From Epichloe hybrida (Eukaryota > Ascomycota > Sordariomycetes > Hypocreales > Clavicipitaceae): 64,000 nucleotides of DNA. Within the stretch, counting starts at the first letter, position 1; each line of letters begins with the position of its first letter. The notes beneath the pieces were generated by a model. It searched no databases and had not been told where the DNA came from. It saw nothing but the letters and a program-made list of their open reading frames with translations. The position numbers were made by a program, and so were the translations under genes. The stretch spans positions 1 to 64,000 of the forward strand of contig JAFEKR010000047.1 of assembly GCA_019022495.1 (NCBI GenBank), in the 5' to 3' direction. Positions 22,173-32,871 of this stretch are shown here, piece by piece.

Positions 22173-24563
22173 ATGGCCCGTCTCTCCTTTAAGCTGCTTT
22201 CTCTGGGAGTGGCAGCCATTCGCATTCCCTTTGTCCATTCGCAAGTGTTTTTGCCCAATCGAGATGGCCAGACGCGGTCCATTGACCCTCCTGGCAATCT
22301 ATCGGCCAGATGCAAGTACGTTCGTTGGTTTCCTCTCGGCCCCGGCTGATCGATCCCCTCTTCCCAAAGACACCAAAAGAGACATGTTTCAAGAGATATA
22401 TCCTGTCTGACCATCCCAGGGTAACCTTTGGCCAGCCGGTCAGGTGCGACTCGTCCCTCATTGCCGTTGCGCTGGGCGGCGTCGAGCCATCCAACGACAT
22501 GCTCACCTCCATCTGCATTACCGACTGCCTTAGCTCGCTGGCGAGCCTGCAAAACGACCAGACGGCGGCCTGCAGAGACGAGTCAGTCGTCGACGGTGGA
22601 AATCGCTATCCCGCCACTTACACTCTCGACCAGCTCCTCTTTACCCACAGCTACATTTGTCGCAAGGACAGCTCCAACCAGTTCTGCGCTCCCCAGGTGG
22701 CCGAGTGGGCGTCCCAGGAGTCTCCCGCGCCCGACGCGGCCTGCAAGGACTGCATCCTCGGTGCCCTTCAAGCCGAGCTCAACTCGCCCTTTGGCTACGG
22801 CAAGGACCTTGGCGGCTACTACAGCTCGCTGACCTCCTCGTGAGCCTGCCCTGCCCCCTTCCGCAAGTGAATGCTGTCTGTCTGCCGAGTTCCTGACGCT
22901 ACCCCCCCCCCAGCTGTGCCGTGACAAAGTATCCCGTCACCTCGCCACCGCCCTACGAACTGATATCCAACCGAACCAGAGCCACGTCCGTTAGCCCGAC
23001 GCCCATCAGCGGCGCCTGCGCTTCGCACTACACGGTCAGGGCCGGCGATGATTGCAACAGCGTCAGCCGGGCCCTCGGCGTGTCCACCGCCATGCTGCGG
23101 TACCGCAACGGCATCGCCGCCGACTGCTCCAACTTCCCCGAGCTCGGCACGAATCTGTGCGTGCCCGAGACGTGCGAGCTCTACACGCTCAAGGCCAACG
23201 AGACGTGCTTCGACATCAGCCGGGCGCACGACGCCGCTTTTTCCGCGACCCAGCTGATTTCCTGGAACCCCGACATCAACCGCGACTGCAGCAATCTCGA
23301 GACCATGGTTGGCACCCAGCTCTGCGTCAGGCATGTTTTTTTTTTTTTTTCAAGTGAATCACCTCATGATAGCGCTGACGGGATACATAGTGCGCCGGGA
23401 GATACAACCGTGCCCGGGACCACCACCGTCGTTGCCACACCAGCTAATCCGACGTAGGTAGATCATCGTCTTATGCAGACGAAACGCGCGTGGAACTCGT
23501 GGTGACTGACCTTTTGCTTTACAAGGACCGTCCCGACTGACGTCGCGGATGGGACGAATCGTCGATGTGGCAAGTTCTATCGAGTCGCGGCGGGCGACAC
23601 CTGCAGCTCCGTCACCGTCATGATGAGCATTAGTCTCAAGGACTTTTACTTCTTGGTACGTCACAGGAGACGAAAACATGCCCCGTGACGGAAGGAAAGC
23701 ACTTTTGCCTGACGCCAGCAGAATCCCGAGGTCAACAACCCAAACTGCACCAACCTGCTGCTCGGCTATTCCTACTGCGTCCAGGCCGTGGGGGATATCG
23801 CCACCTACTTTGGATACGGGTGAAGTTTCCTTGCCTCTCTGCTCGCAACGAGGCCCCGTTCTCCTACTGACAGCCACAACCCACCAAGCCGTGTCATCAA
23901 CCCGTGCGTAATGGCCATTCCTCTTCCGTCCAGCTGCATCGAGACGGGCGCCGTCAGCACCGCGCCGCGATGGGAGTGGCCCACCGTCTCCGTCAACACC
24001 ACGCGGCCAAGCGACCTGCCGCTGGCGCCTGGCACGCGCGCCAAGTGCGCCCGCTACGCCTCCTTCATCCCGACGCGCCGCCAGGCATCTACGGTCAACA
24101 CGTGCTACGTCGTGTCGAGCTTCTATCAAGGTACGTGCTCGATGCCGCTTCTGGCGTGGAACAGCCAGCGCGCCTGATTCATCCGCCAACATGGTGTCCA
24201 AACAGTCAACGTGACAAACTTTGTCTCCTGGAACCCGTCGCTCAAGTACGACGACGGCAAGCCCGAGAACTGCGTGCTGCAGCAGGGCTACCGCTACTGC
24301 GCGCAGCTCGCCGTGGCCACGCCCGCCTCTGCTGTTTCCAGCTCAGCTCTACTACTACCAAGCCCGCGCCCACGCCCGCGCCCACGCAGCATGGCATGGT
24401 CGAGAACTGCAACAAGTTCTACAAGGTCAAGTCGGGCGACGGCTGCTACGACATCGCCGCAGGCAACGACATCTCCCTCGACGTCTTTTACTCCTTCAAC
24501 CCGACCGTCGGTAACGACTGCAGCAAACTGTTCCCAGATTACTACGTCTGTGTTGGCGTCTAA
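22173..24563 (+). CDS. Secreted protein with five LysM domains; frameshift before the last
   Basis: Eight exons were assembled: 22173-22315, 22420-22839, 22914-23330, 23391-23453, 23526-23655, 23719-23819, 23874-24130 and 24206-24563. A signal peptide (ending FVHS) leads into a cysteine-rich N-terminal region (C47 to C189). LysM1 (HYTVRAGDDCNSVSRALGVS) and LysM2 (LYTLKANETCFDISRA) follow in exon 3, LysM3 (FYRVAAGDTCSSV) in exons 5-6, LysM4 (NTCYVV...FVSWNPSL) in exons 7-8 and LysM5 (FYKVKSGDGCYDIAAG) at the end. LysM5 is in a different frame from LysM4; no intron of credible length joins them, so a 1-nt loss (or 2-nt gain) lies near 24312-24360. Intron 3 looks GC-AG. LysM proteins bind chitin; partners of subgroup-C chitinases often sit divergently like this. 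Confidence 0.85.
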
Positions 24564-24821
24564 TAAGTGTCTTGTAGGGGCGAGCACGTCATGTAGACAA
24601 CGCGAGGCATCCGAGGCTGGATGGGATCCTTGACAAGATGCTTCCTATAGTCCATCGCAGTCATGTTCTGAATTAGTGCCTTCGTTATTCATGTATTTTA
24701 TTTTGTTTCATTCCCACCACCGGTGATGTCATTTTACAAACGAAGCCTAAAGCCTCACGTACCCATTACATCATCGTCGATATTCTTTGCACATGGCTGT
24801 TTTATATTGTATTGACGTGTT

Positions 24822-25892
24822 TCACATCAACGTCGGACGCGCTGGCCAGACTTTATCCCAAATACCTTGGTCATTATGTGACATGGCCGCCGCTTGATGC
24901 ATCATCTCCAGCTCCGGACCGGTGCGATAGGGCTTGCTCCGCTGCTCGCCATGCAGGTCCCGTTGAGTCAGACGCGCCATGAGCGTGGGAAAGATGTGGT
25001 TAATGTTAACCCTGGCCGGACCGAGGGTCGCGTCCTCTGGCTCCCAGAGCCACACGAACGGCCGCAATTCCTCGCTCGACGCAACGGCCTCGTCGTCGAC
25101 ATAGAGAAACGCGTCGCGCCGCAATCCCGGGGGAAAATCCGGCTCTTGACGCAGGGCCACGAACTGCTCCTGCAGCGCCGTGCCGGTGGCCGTCGACGCC
25201 ACCCAGTGCAGGGTAAACATGTCTCTGATGCGATCCTTGATGACTCCCGATTTCCAGTTCATGCCATGCGTAACGGCCGTCTGGACCTTGGTGCGGAATG
25301 CATCCCAGGCCGGCGATGGTGGGTGGAAGAAGGCGAGGCCGCAGACCGTCGCGTGGTCGGAGCCGAGGATGTGCTCCTGCCACGGGATATTCCTGGAGTA
25401 GATGAAGCTCATCGAGTCTGCTTCATGGTGGTAATCAAGGGCCGCCTGCCTGGCTCCCAGGTCCGCCTGCGTCGCCGCGATGGCGTCCTCGCGGACATCC
25501 CGGAGGGCCTGCGGCGTCACGGCTTCGACGGCGCCGTACGTCAGGTCCTTGTCCTCCTGGGGAAGCCGCAGTCTCGGCCGTGACATTTCGGCGCGCGCGC
25601 TCCAGGCCACGCCTCGAAACAAGATTTTGCCCTCCGTGTAGCTCAGCTTCTCTCGGCGTTGCGCCTTGGCAGTCAATTCGTCAAAGCCTAGCCCGCACTC
25701 CTTGCGGCAGAGCTCGTCCTCCTCGTCCGCGGGGGGGCGCAGCATAATGGCGCGCACCTCTGCATCCGTCATCGACGCGGGGTCTGCGAGGGCTCGCGTG
25801 TATAGGGTGCGAGCGTCATCGTCCAGGGGAATCGGTGTGTTGTCGACGTGCACCCAGACTGCTCCGCCCCAGAGCGGGAACGACTCGCTCAT
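24822..25892 (-). CDS. Conserved-looking hypothetical protein (356 aa)
   Basis: One uninterrupted frame of 356 residues, GC-rich like its neighbours, starting MSESFPLWGGAVWVHVDNTPIP. I recognise no family. There is no signal peptide or membrane helix. The protein is acidic in its first third (DADEEDEL region) and tryptophan-rich in its last half, with LPFVWLWEPEDA-like and HATVCGLAFFHPPSPAWDAF segments that look folded. The codon pattern and length make chance unlikely. It converges on the LysM gene with 258 bp between stops. A link to the chitinase-LysM pair is only suggested by position. Confidence 0.75.
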   Translation of the reverse strand: MSESFPLWGGAVWVHVDNTPIPLDDDARTLYTRALADPASMTDAEVRAIMLRPPADEEDELCRKECGLGFDELTAKAQRREKLSYTEGKILFRGVAWSARAEMSRPRLRLPQEDKDLTYGAVEAVTPQALRDVREDAIAATQADLGARQAALDYHHEADSMSFIYSRNIPWQEHILGSDHATVCGLAFFHPPSPAWDAFRTKVQTAVTHGMNWKSGVIKDRIRDMFTLHWVASTATGTALQEQFVALRQEPDFPPGLRRDAFLYVDDEAVASSEELRPFVWLWEPEDATLGPARVNINHIFPTLMARLTQRDLHGEQRSKPYRTGPELEMMHQAAAMSHNDQGIWDKVWPARPTLM

Positions 25893-26965
25893 CTTGCTGG
25901 TGTGCGGCGGCGGCGTGAACGCAAGATGGAAGAGACGGAAGGTGGATGAAGCAAAAGAAAGGCCAAGTAGCTAGCGACGAGGGGTAATAATATATGGCAG
26001 GTTCTGAAAAGTCTGCGAACGCCCCACATTTCACTGCACAAACCTTGGTGTTAAAGTAAGTGAAAAATGTTAGGCTGAATTAGCTTATTGATATTTATAT
26101 TATTATAATAATTTAGTAAGGTCTTTCTATTTCAAAAGCATCCCTTTCTGAGACGCTATGTACAGGGCCCGCAAAGGGAGCCCCTACGTGACAGGCCTCA
26201 CAATCAATTATAAGGTGCAATGTTAGCAGTGGCTAGTTTTGACTCAAAAAGGTATAAGCTTTCGGTTTTTTTTTTTTTTTCAGAAAAAAAAAATCCACTC
26301 TAAAGTCACTGCGCGCGGTCGCTATAGGCCCTCTACAATGATAACCATTTGACAGTTGATGATCATGCAAGTATATGGATTGGATGCCTTCTTCGTGGCC
26401 TTGCGACAGATCAACTATACGTAGATATGTGGATATGGGCTGGGTCGGAAATGCGTAACCTTCATGATGGCCAGTGCCAGTGCCAGTGCCTCCTGAACCT
26501 CCTGAACCGGGAACGTTGCCCTACTAGTAGAGAAGACCACATGTAGACCGGACTCAAGTGTAATAGAGGGTCTGGCTTGAAAGCATCATGACTCCAGAAA
26601 AGGCCTGGCACTCTGCAGCGGAGTTCTGCCTGTGTCTTTGGCTGCTATTTAATTTGTTCACCTGCGGCACCTGCCTTGGCGATCCACAGAAAACCGACAG
26701 AAACCGACACCCTTGATCCAATATGTCTGGGTCTCTTTACCTTTTCTAATTCAGCCGGCTTAGCCATCGGTCGAGCAGATGTGGAGGGAAGAATGGCGAC
26801 GATATTTCTGGTGCCGTTTGGGAACACGGCTGCCACATGTGCAACTGTTGTGCGTCTTGTCATTCCTGGAGGAGGTCTACGACGCAGGGTCGTCTGTTTA
26901 TAGCAGCACGGCGTATGAGAGTCGAGCATCGATATGGAGAGGCTCTGATTGACAAAAGCTGCAGG
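25893..26965. other. Intergenic, about 1.1 kb, no gene supported
   Basis: Contains an AT-rich patch (26050-26130), an A/T homopolymer pair (runs near 26265-26290) and short chance frames. It probably includes decayed sequence next to the truncated permease. No promoter or RNA gene was recognised. Confidence 0.45.
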
Positions 26966-27450
26966 GGAATCATGCTAGCGGACTATCACGTTGTTCGAGG
27001 GCGAAAATTAAACGTGGACCATCTATACCGAGGAGGTGAATCGTCAATCTACTGGTTCACAGGTGGTGTCAACTGGCGAGCCCCCATCGCTTTCGCCCTG
27101 GGGGCCTGGCCAATGCTTCGTGAGTCGAATTCCTCGCGGCCGAGACTGCTCGTCAGCTAATGAATGTTGCTTCTGCTTCCCTAGCTGGCTTGATGGCATC
27201 GGTCGATGCTCTCCATGACAAAACCTGGGCGGGCTGGGTTCGTCTCTACAACCTGACCTTCATGGTCGGTTTGGCCATCGGATTTACCGTGTTTCTCTGC
27301 TTGAGCCTCGCATTCCCTCCTGCTCCACTGGGCTCAGGGGCGGATTGGGGCGACACAGAAAGCTGCACCGACGCGTGTGACGGCGCGAGCGTTGGCATTG
27401 GTCCATGTCAGAGGAATGGGAGTGAGAAATGCCCGGTTGCGCTTGTCTAG
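26966..27450 (+). pseudogene. C-terminal remnant of an NCS1 nucleobase permease
   Basis: The sequence GIMLADYHVVRGRKLNVDHL then SSIYWFTGGVNWRAPIAFALG is the end of an NCS1 (uracil/allantoin/cytosine-purine) transporter. A clean intron (27120-27184, GTGAGT...CTAG, branch GCTAATGA) leads to PGLMASVDALHDKTWAGWVR and the last membrane helix (FMVGLAIGFTVFLCLSLAFP). The first three-quarters of a normal 500-plus residue permease are missing: upstream DNA shows no related sequence. The surviving splice site and frame suggest a recent truncation by rearrangement rather than slow decay. Confidence 0.75.
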
Positions 27451-27560
27451 TGAGCACATGCACGTTCTGATTTCATCAGCAGGGTACGGGGTATAGCTGG
27501 CATCTTCTTTGTATATAAAGAAGAGACGAGCGCATACAGACATGCATATCAGCATTCCCA

Positions 27561-30500
27561 TTATTCAAGGACAAGTTCATCTCCGCTCAACACCCCAAAT
27601 AAGCTCTCAATCTCTGCCGCAGCGATCCCGAGCTCGTCCGCCACTTGGCCAGTCACAAGTACATATGCATAAAGCAAGACATAGTCGCCCTCGGTGACGT
27701 TCGACGAGCCCGTGAGGGTCCCACCAGTGTCATTCTCGAGCCCTGCCGAGGAACAACCTGCTGCTTCCAGGCTTTCCGCTCTAAACTGGAATATTTTGCT
27801 CAGCAATCGATCGCGCAGCGACAGAATGCTTGGTACGGCATCTGTCAAGGGGTATTCCAGCATGATGGAGCCGGCCAGAACCTGGAAGATGTGGCAGATG
27901 CGGTCGCAGAGAACAGCCCGCTCTGCGGCTGTGAATTCCAGCAATGCCTTCTCCCCGCTCGACAATCGTTCTCTGGGCTGCGTCACCAGACTCATGGCCA
28001 AGAAGCTGTCGAGTATCCTGTTGGCGCTCTGCAGGATCCGGCCGTTGGATTCAAACGGAAAGGGGCCCCTGAGCTCGAACTCGGACGCCGCCGAGTTCCG
28101 CAGGCCTTCTAGTCGGTCCGCGTGCCGTTGCAACGCAGCCTGTTCGCCCGGTGCAAGGTACCCTTGGGAGCAATCGCTGCGCAGCAATGTCGCGAGGGGT
28201 CCGCGTCTCCAGATCAAGCCCATCTGAAGGAACAGCACCGAGATACCGTGCTTGAATTTCCTGCGCGCGGATATCGGCCAAACCAGACGACAGACTATCA
28301 GTCCCCACAGGATGCCAGTCGTCACTGATATGGCCCTGTGTTTGACAATCTTCATAATGAGCGGGTGCACTCCGCCTTCGTCATCGTCATCATCATCTAC
28401 CTTCTGACTCAAACTGTAAGCGTACAGTGTCGACACGTTGTACGCCAGCAGAGTTATCCTGCCCAATGGTGCCTGGCCACGGGCCACAATGAGGTAGAAA
28501 GTGAAGAAGCTCACGCCCCATCCAAGGGCGACGAGGGCGACGGCACTCCCTTGGCTGATGTTCCAGTTCATCACGGAAAACGCTGCACCGAGAAAGGTGC
28601 CGACGAATCTTGACCACCCCGTCGTGTTGGAGGCGCCGACAGTCATTGAACAGACAATCATGAAGGAGAGCAAGCCCCATTCGCCTCGATAGTGAGAATA
28701 CAGAGGCCGAGTGTCGGGCAGGAAGGCTAGCATGGCCCACAAAGACGCGCCAAAGCCTACTTTGATTCCGAACAAAACTTTACACTCGGGGTCAGTAAGA
28801 AGACAGCACTCAGAGGAGACCAAGGTTGTGCTCACTGTCATCCGCCGCCATTCTTCTCAACAATCTCAGCATGACGAGCGAAAGTCTAGCCAGTGTACTA
28901 TTCTCGTTTTGGGATGCTTGCCAAGCATAGGTATCCCTGCGCTCCGTCATCGATTCGGGGATGCCTCGCGGAAATTGAGACCTTCCGTTCGGCTTAATCA
29001 GAGCATCGTCCTCTGTCGATTCAAACGGGGGTGTAGACATGCCATATCTTCGTGCTGCATCGGCCCTCCACCACAGCAGCCACGTCCAACTTCGTTTCGA
29101 CTGATCCGTGACATGGCCAAGATCTTCCAGTAGACTCAGATACTTTGCCATCTCTTGGCCGAATGACTGTAAGCTAAAGCTGAAGTGACTGCAAGCAGCA
29201 GCCATTTCCTCCAGGGCTATGTGGTTCGCATCGTCGTGAGACGAGGCCCTCCGCGCTGCTAGACCGTAAACATGCTGCAAGGCATCCACTCTTGCATGAA
29301 CGAAGACGTCCAATTTCTCCAGCAACATCTGTCGAAGTGCTTCGTTGACTCTCGTTTCATCAACCGGCGGTCCACCAAAGACAGGCTCGTCTAGAACTTG
29401 AGATAGCATTCCTGTCAGATCTTGCATTGATGGTCGCATCATGTCGGCGAAGGCCGCGAAAAGGTCCGATGCTCCGCGGGAACGATTGACTGCACTGGTA
29501 TTGAGCAATGTTTGTTGTGTTTTAGCAGCACTCCTCAGCCCGCCGACTGATTGTGCCAGAGTCTCAATTGCCATGACTATTGACCTCTCTACGGCGTAAA
29601 CCTTTACTCGGCCCAGGAAATAATGTTCAAACTTTGCCTCCCGCAAATTTTTCAAAAGGGCAGCATGTGTCTGCTGATACGACGAAGAAGCCCTGGAAGT
29701 TGCATTTGGTCCATCATGCCAATTGTCTCCGCGAAGGAAACTGGTGCTCACGGCGGTCAAGACATCGCCCAGGGCTGTCGAGGCCTTGAGCATAGAGCCA
29801 CGCAGCTGGGTTCTTGCGGAAACAGGCCAAACGAGCAAGTTCACGGCAGCTGCGCTGGTGATGCCCATGACGAGCATTTTAAGGACTTGCGTAATCTTTT
29901 GGTTAGAAAAGACGCCAGACACCACGGCGCTTTCCTTGGTGACGACGGCGATAATTGCTATAGACGCCAAGGTGCTGCCGACATTCACCAACGGGTTGTT
30001 CATTCGTTGTTTAACCCAGCCCATGAACCCAAAGCCTCCGCCAATGAGGATGATGACGACCAGTGCGTGGGCGAGGGTCACCAGACCCAACTTGGATCCG
30101 ACCAGAACTGAGGTGGCCATGGAGAGTATCGAAACCGTTTCAGCGTAAGCTACTGCAATGATGGCAATCAGAATAGCCTCAATCATAGATCCAGCCGACC
30201 GCGCGGCGTGGAAGTAGACCGTGATGGTCGCAACCACATGCTTGCCGTCTGGTCGCCCGAGGAAGTCTGACAGTGGACCGACGAACGTTGCCAGACTGGC
30301 CAAGGTGTACGCAAAAGTGCATTTCAGAACACCTCGCCCTCGTACCGAGTCCAGCCACTCCAAGACGCGCAGTGACTGTGAATATAAGAGGTCGACCGCA
30401 CGGTGATGACATCGAGGGATGGGTCGGTGACCAACCAAGACGTCAGGGTTACTGGTATCATCAAACGCAACTGTGTGCTCCGTTGTTGGAAGGCGTAGGT

Positions 30501-30600
30501 CCAGTTCAGTGGTGCGTCGTTGGGAGACGTGTCGAGCAAAAAACGTACAGTCGTCGTGTAATCTGCCGTCGTCGGATGGCGTTGATGGGGACGCCATCAA
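27561..30600 (-). CDS. ArAE / fusaric-acid-resistance-type membrane transporter (993 aa)
   Basis: Two exons (30600-28836 and 28777-27561) join across a 58-bp GTGAGC...AAG intron in phase 1 (MAADD-ILFGIKVGFG), merging two long frames. Each half begins with a bundle of about six membrane helices (first GVLKCTFAYTLASLATFVGPL; second ILFGIKVGFGASLWAMLAFL) followed by a soluble helical domain. This is the duplicated layout of the fungal aromatic-acid-exporter/DUF2421 family related to bacterial FusC and yeast Bre4. Likely role: proton-driven efflux of aromatic or weak acids at the plasma membrane; the substrate cannot be read. A run of Asp residues (VDDDDDDEGG) lies in a loop of the second half. 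The frame is intact. Confidence 0.85.
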
Positions 30601-30690
30601 CTAGTAGACATTACGCCCCTAGGCCCTTCTGCCCAGAGCTGCAATGGTCGTCGTCGGTTGCAAGGGACGGGCGTCGTCGAAAACACGATT

Positions 30691-30825
30691 ACTGAGATTG
30701 CTGAGCCGATTGCTGAGCCGGTCGCTGAGTTAATTGCCAAGCCGGTTGCTAAGCCGATTGCCGAGCCGATCGCCGAGCCGATTGCCGAGCCGATTGCTGA
30801 GCCGATTGCTGAGCCGATTGCTAAA
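30691..30825. repeat. 12-bp minisatellite, unit GATTGCTGAGCC
   Basis: About eleven variable copies of GATTGC(T/C)GAGCC in tandem. Read on the plus strand they encode Ile-Ala-Glu-Pro repeats inside a 69-codon frame (30658-30867) that lacks other support. Variation is mostly T/C at one site and G/A at the glutamate codon. It sits immediately upstream of the transporter gene start, so it may lie in its promoter or leader. Confidence 0.8.
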
Positions 30826-31054
30826 GTACGGAGGGAAACCGAGTATTACTATTCGTGCGGGCTCTAGAGTCTAGAACAATGCCAAGCGCTAAGCTTCCCA
30901 AATTTTTGGCAAGTGCTAGGTCGCCTGCAGCAACTGTCGAGTTGCCACCCTCTGCACTCGCAAACGACACGATAAGATGTCTGCAAGGTCCCTGCAGAGT
31001 GTAAACGAGTGTACGCACCCGGGAGGGTCACGAAATGCGCGCACCGCGTTTCTT

Positions 31055-31200
31055 ATCTCCTTGGAGGTTATTCATACACCTTGTGGAATCACGTTGACTA
31101 GGGTCTGTATGTATTGAATTAGGTATAAGGAAACTAGAGATGCATACTATTCGAGGGCCTGGCAGACCCACAAGGTATATGACCTCTATGTAAGGAAATA
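31055..31200. mobile_element. About 145-bp miniature inverted-repeat element, copy 1
   Basis: Starts ATCTCCTTGGAGG and ends near CCTCTATGTAAGGAAATA. It aligns along its full length with 38623-38767, sharing GTCTGTATGTATxxAATTA and AGACCCACAAGG. The inverted ends in this copy are more decayed. It has no coding capacity. Confidence 0.65.
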
Positions 31201-31290
31201 CGTGCATGCCGCCTAGTCCTAATCTAGATTAATAGTCCACCTACCTAATTTTACTCCGTAGAGAGTGAATAAAGAAGGCGAAAAACCCAG

Positions 31291-31387
31291 ACCGGTTGTA
31301 AGAGACCTAAAAGGTGTGCTAGGAATCCCAATAGACCAAAAGATCCGCCAATGCTAGCCGTTGCTAACATTGCACCTTACAACCGGT
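31291..31387. repeat. Fold-back: ACCGGTTGTAAG ... CTTACAACCGGT
   Basis: Two perfect 12-bp inverted arms at 31291-31302 and 31376-31387 enclose about 73 bp. It could be a very small inverted-repeat transposon or the ends of a deleted one. No target duplication is obvious. Confidence 0.5.
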
Positions 31388-32092
31388 TATAAGGCCTGTC
31401 GCCTAGGGCTCCATCCCGTGGTCCCCGTACACAGCGCCTCACACCGTGGGGCAGCAGGCTAATGACAAATTTTTTATTGCACTACATAAGTACTAAGACT
31501 ACTTTATAATTACCCTAGTAGTAGTTACGTTATATTACGCTACGTTATAAGGCTTAATAATAATATAAAGAAAGGAAATGAACTCTATAGAAGAGGTTAT
31601 AAGCGTTACATATTATAGTAAGCTACTTACATTTACCCCTAAAAAGAGATAGTACATCTAAAAGGAAATTAGGTAGAATGGTACTCTTTCGTTTTAGGAC
31701 TAATGTAGTCTATCGATGGTCGTGCACAAGCACATGCAGGCAGGCGCAAGTCTCGACTAACTCCCCAGATTGAAGCCCCTGAATGGTTGTGCTTCATGGT
31801 GCTTCCTCCTGGCGAGTTCCCCAAATCCTAAAAATCTCTTCTCCTCTCTCCTCATGTTGCACTTGGCATCACCACAACGGTAGGGCGGCCAGACGTCAGG
31901 CTCTACCTTGTCTTGTCTTCCGTGGGAGACGGCAAAGAAGTCTGCCGCACCTGGGGCTTTGGCCGTGCGCTTGTGATTTTCCTCCCATCTCGTTGCTTTT
32001 AGGAGCCTTTACACCTCGAATATAATACAATCGCCGACCCCGTGTCGAACGAACCCCCGCCGTCGGACCCCTCGCATTATTTGCTTTTTCGA

Positions 32093-32871
32093 ATGCGGAT
32101 CCCATTAATAGCTGAAGCCGCGCTGCCGCTGTCGGGTCTTGGAGCAGACAGAGTTGCCAAGCGAGGCGATGGCCATGGCGCGACCATTTGGGCCACACCC
32201 CACGACAGTTACTCCTCGTCAATTGGAGTCCCTGGATGCAAAATCAATACCAACCGCGTGGCGTACTGGCCGCAACTCGTCGACTGTGACAATGTCTGCG
32301 TGGCCGTCGAATACGAGCATCGTCAGGTCCACCTCCTCCGCGTTGATCAATCAACCGGCGCGCATGACATCAGCTACGATGCATGGAACTACCTCTACAT
32401 TGGAGAATCTGCCATGGACAAGCCTAGCGCCGGCGGTGCGGTGGAAATGAGGTATAGGAACGTCGATGCATCGAAATGCGCGTCTCTCATCCACACAGAG
32501 GACCATAAACTGCCCATCAGCGCCGCCAACGGCCCACGAGCTGGGTCGCAAACAATCACGTGGTGGTCAATATTGTCGACTCGATCTGCACTCTCGGCGT
32601 CGACGAGCAGTGCAATCTAGACTGGCCAGAGGCCAACCAGCCGACTTGTCCCCACACTCTCGGTCAGCTGGCCGCGTTGAAAGACGATCCCGTATATAAC
32701 ATACAATATCCCAGCGGGAAGAAGGTCCTGGCAACATCTGGAGCATCCCGGGCTCCCCTGGGAGGCAACGGAGCCAGCGGCAGCGATGAGAACGCTGCTC
32801 CGTTTTGCATGCAACCCTCAATAAGCTTCTCATCGGCCGTTGTAGCTTGCATTTGTTTATTCCTTCTATGA
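32093..32871 (+). pseudogene. GPI-anchored secreted protein, broken by a small frameshift or deletion
   Basis: The first part runs from MRIPLIAEAALPLSG (signal-like) through GVPGCKINTNRVAYWPQLV, DNVCVAVEYEHRQVHLLRVD and YDAWNYLYIGESA to KLPISAAN, ending near 32533. The second part, in another frame, continues SWVANNHVVVNIVDSICTLG and DPVYNIQYPSGKK, then a Ser/Gly-rich linker and a hydrophobic tail (ISFSSAVVACICLFLL) typical of a GPI signal. Both halves belong to one conserved fungal secreted family I recall only as uncharacterised, possibly barwin/RlpA-like. Relatives seem to have extra residues, including a cysteine, at the break, so a short deletion with frame change near 32533-32545 is likely. 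An assembly error is possible. Confidence 0.6.

Larger units (their letters stand above)
30826..32092. other. Intergenic with miniature repeats, no gene supported
   Basis: Holds the two small repeats listed separately (31055-31200 and 31291-31387) and an AT-rich, RIP-like patch at about 31465-31680. A plus-strand frame at 31783-32025 shows no features and probably falls in the leader of the next gene. Confidence 0.5.

Noticed and set aside
24894..25583. 229-codon frame antisense to the orphan gene
   Set aside because: Shadow of the GC-rich real frame; arginine/glycine-rich without motifs.
30658..30867. Ile-Ala-Glu-Pro repeat protein
   Set aside because: Frame exists only because the 12-bp repeat unit is a multiple of three; no start context or signal.
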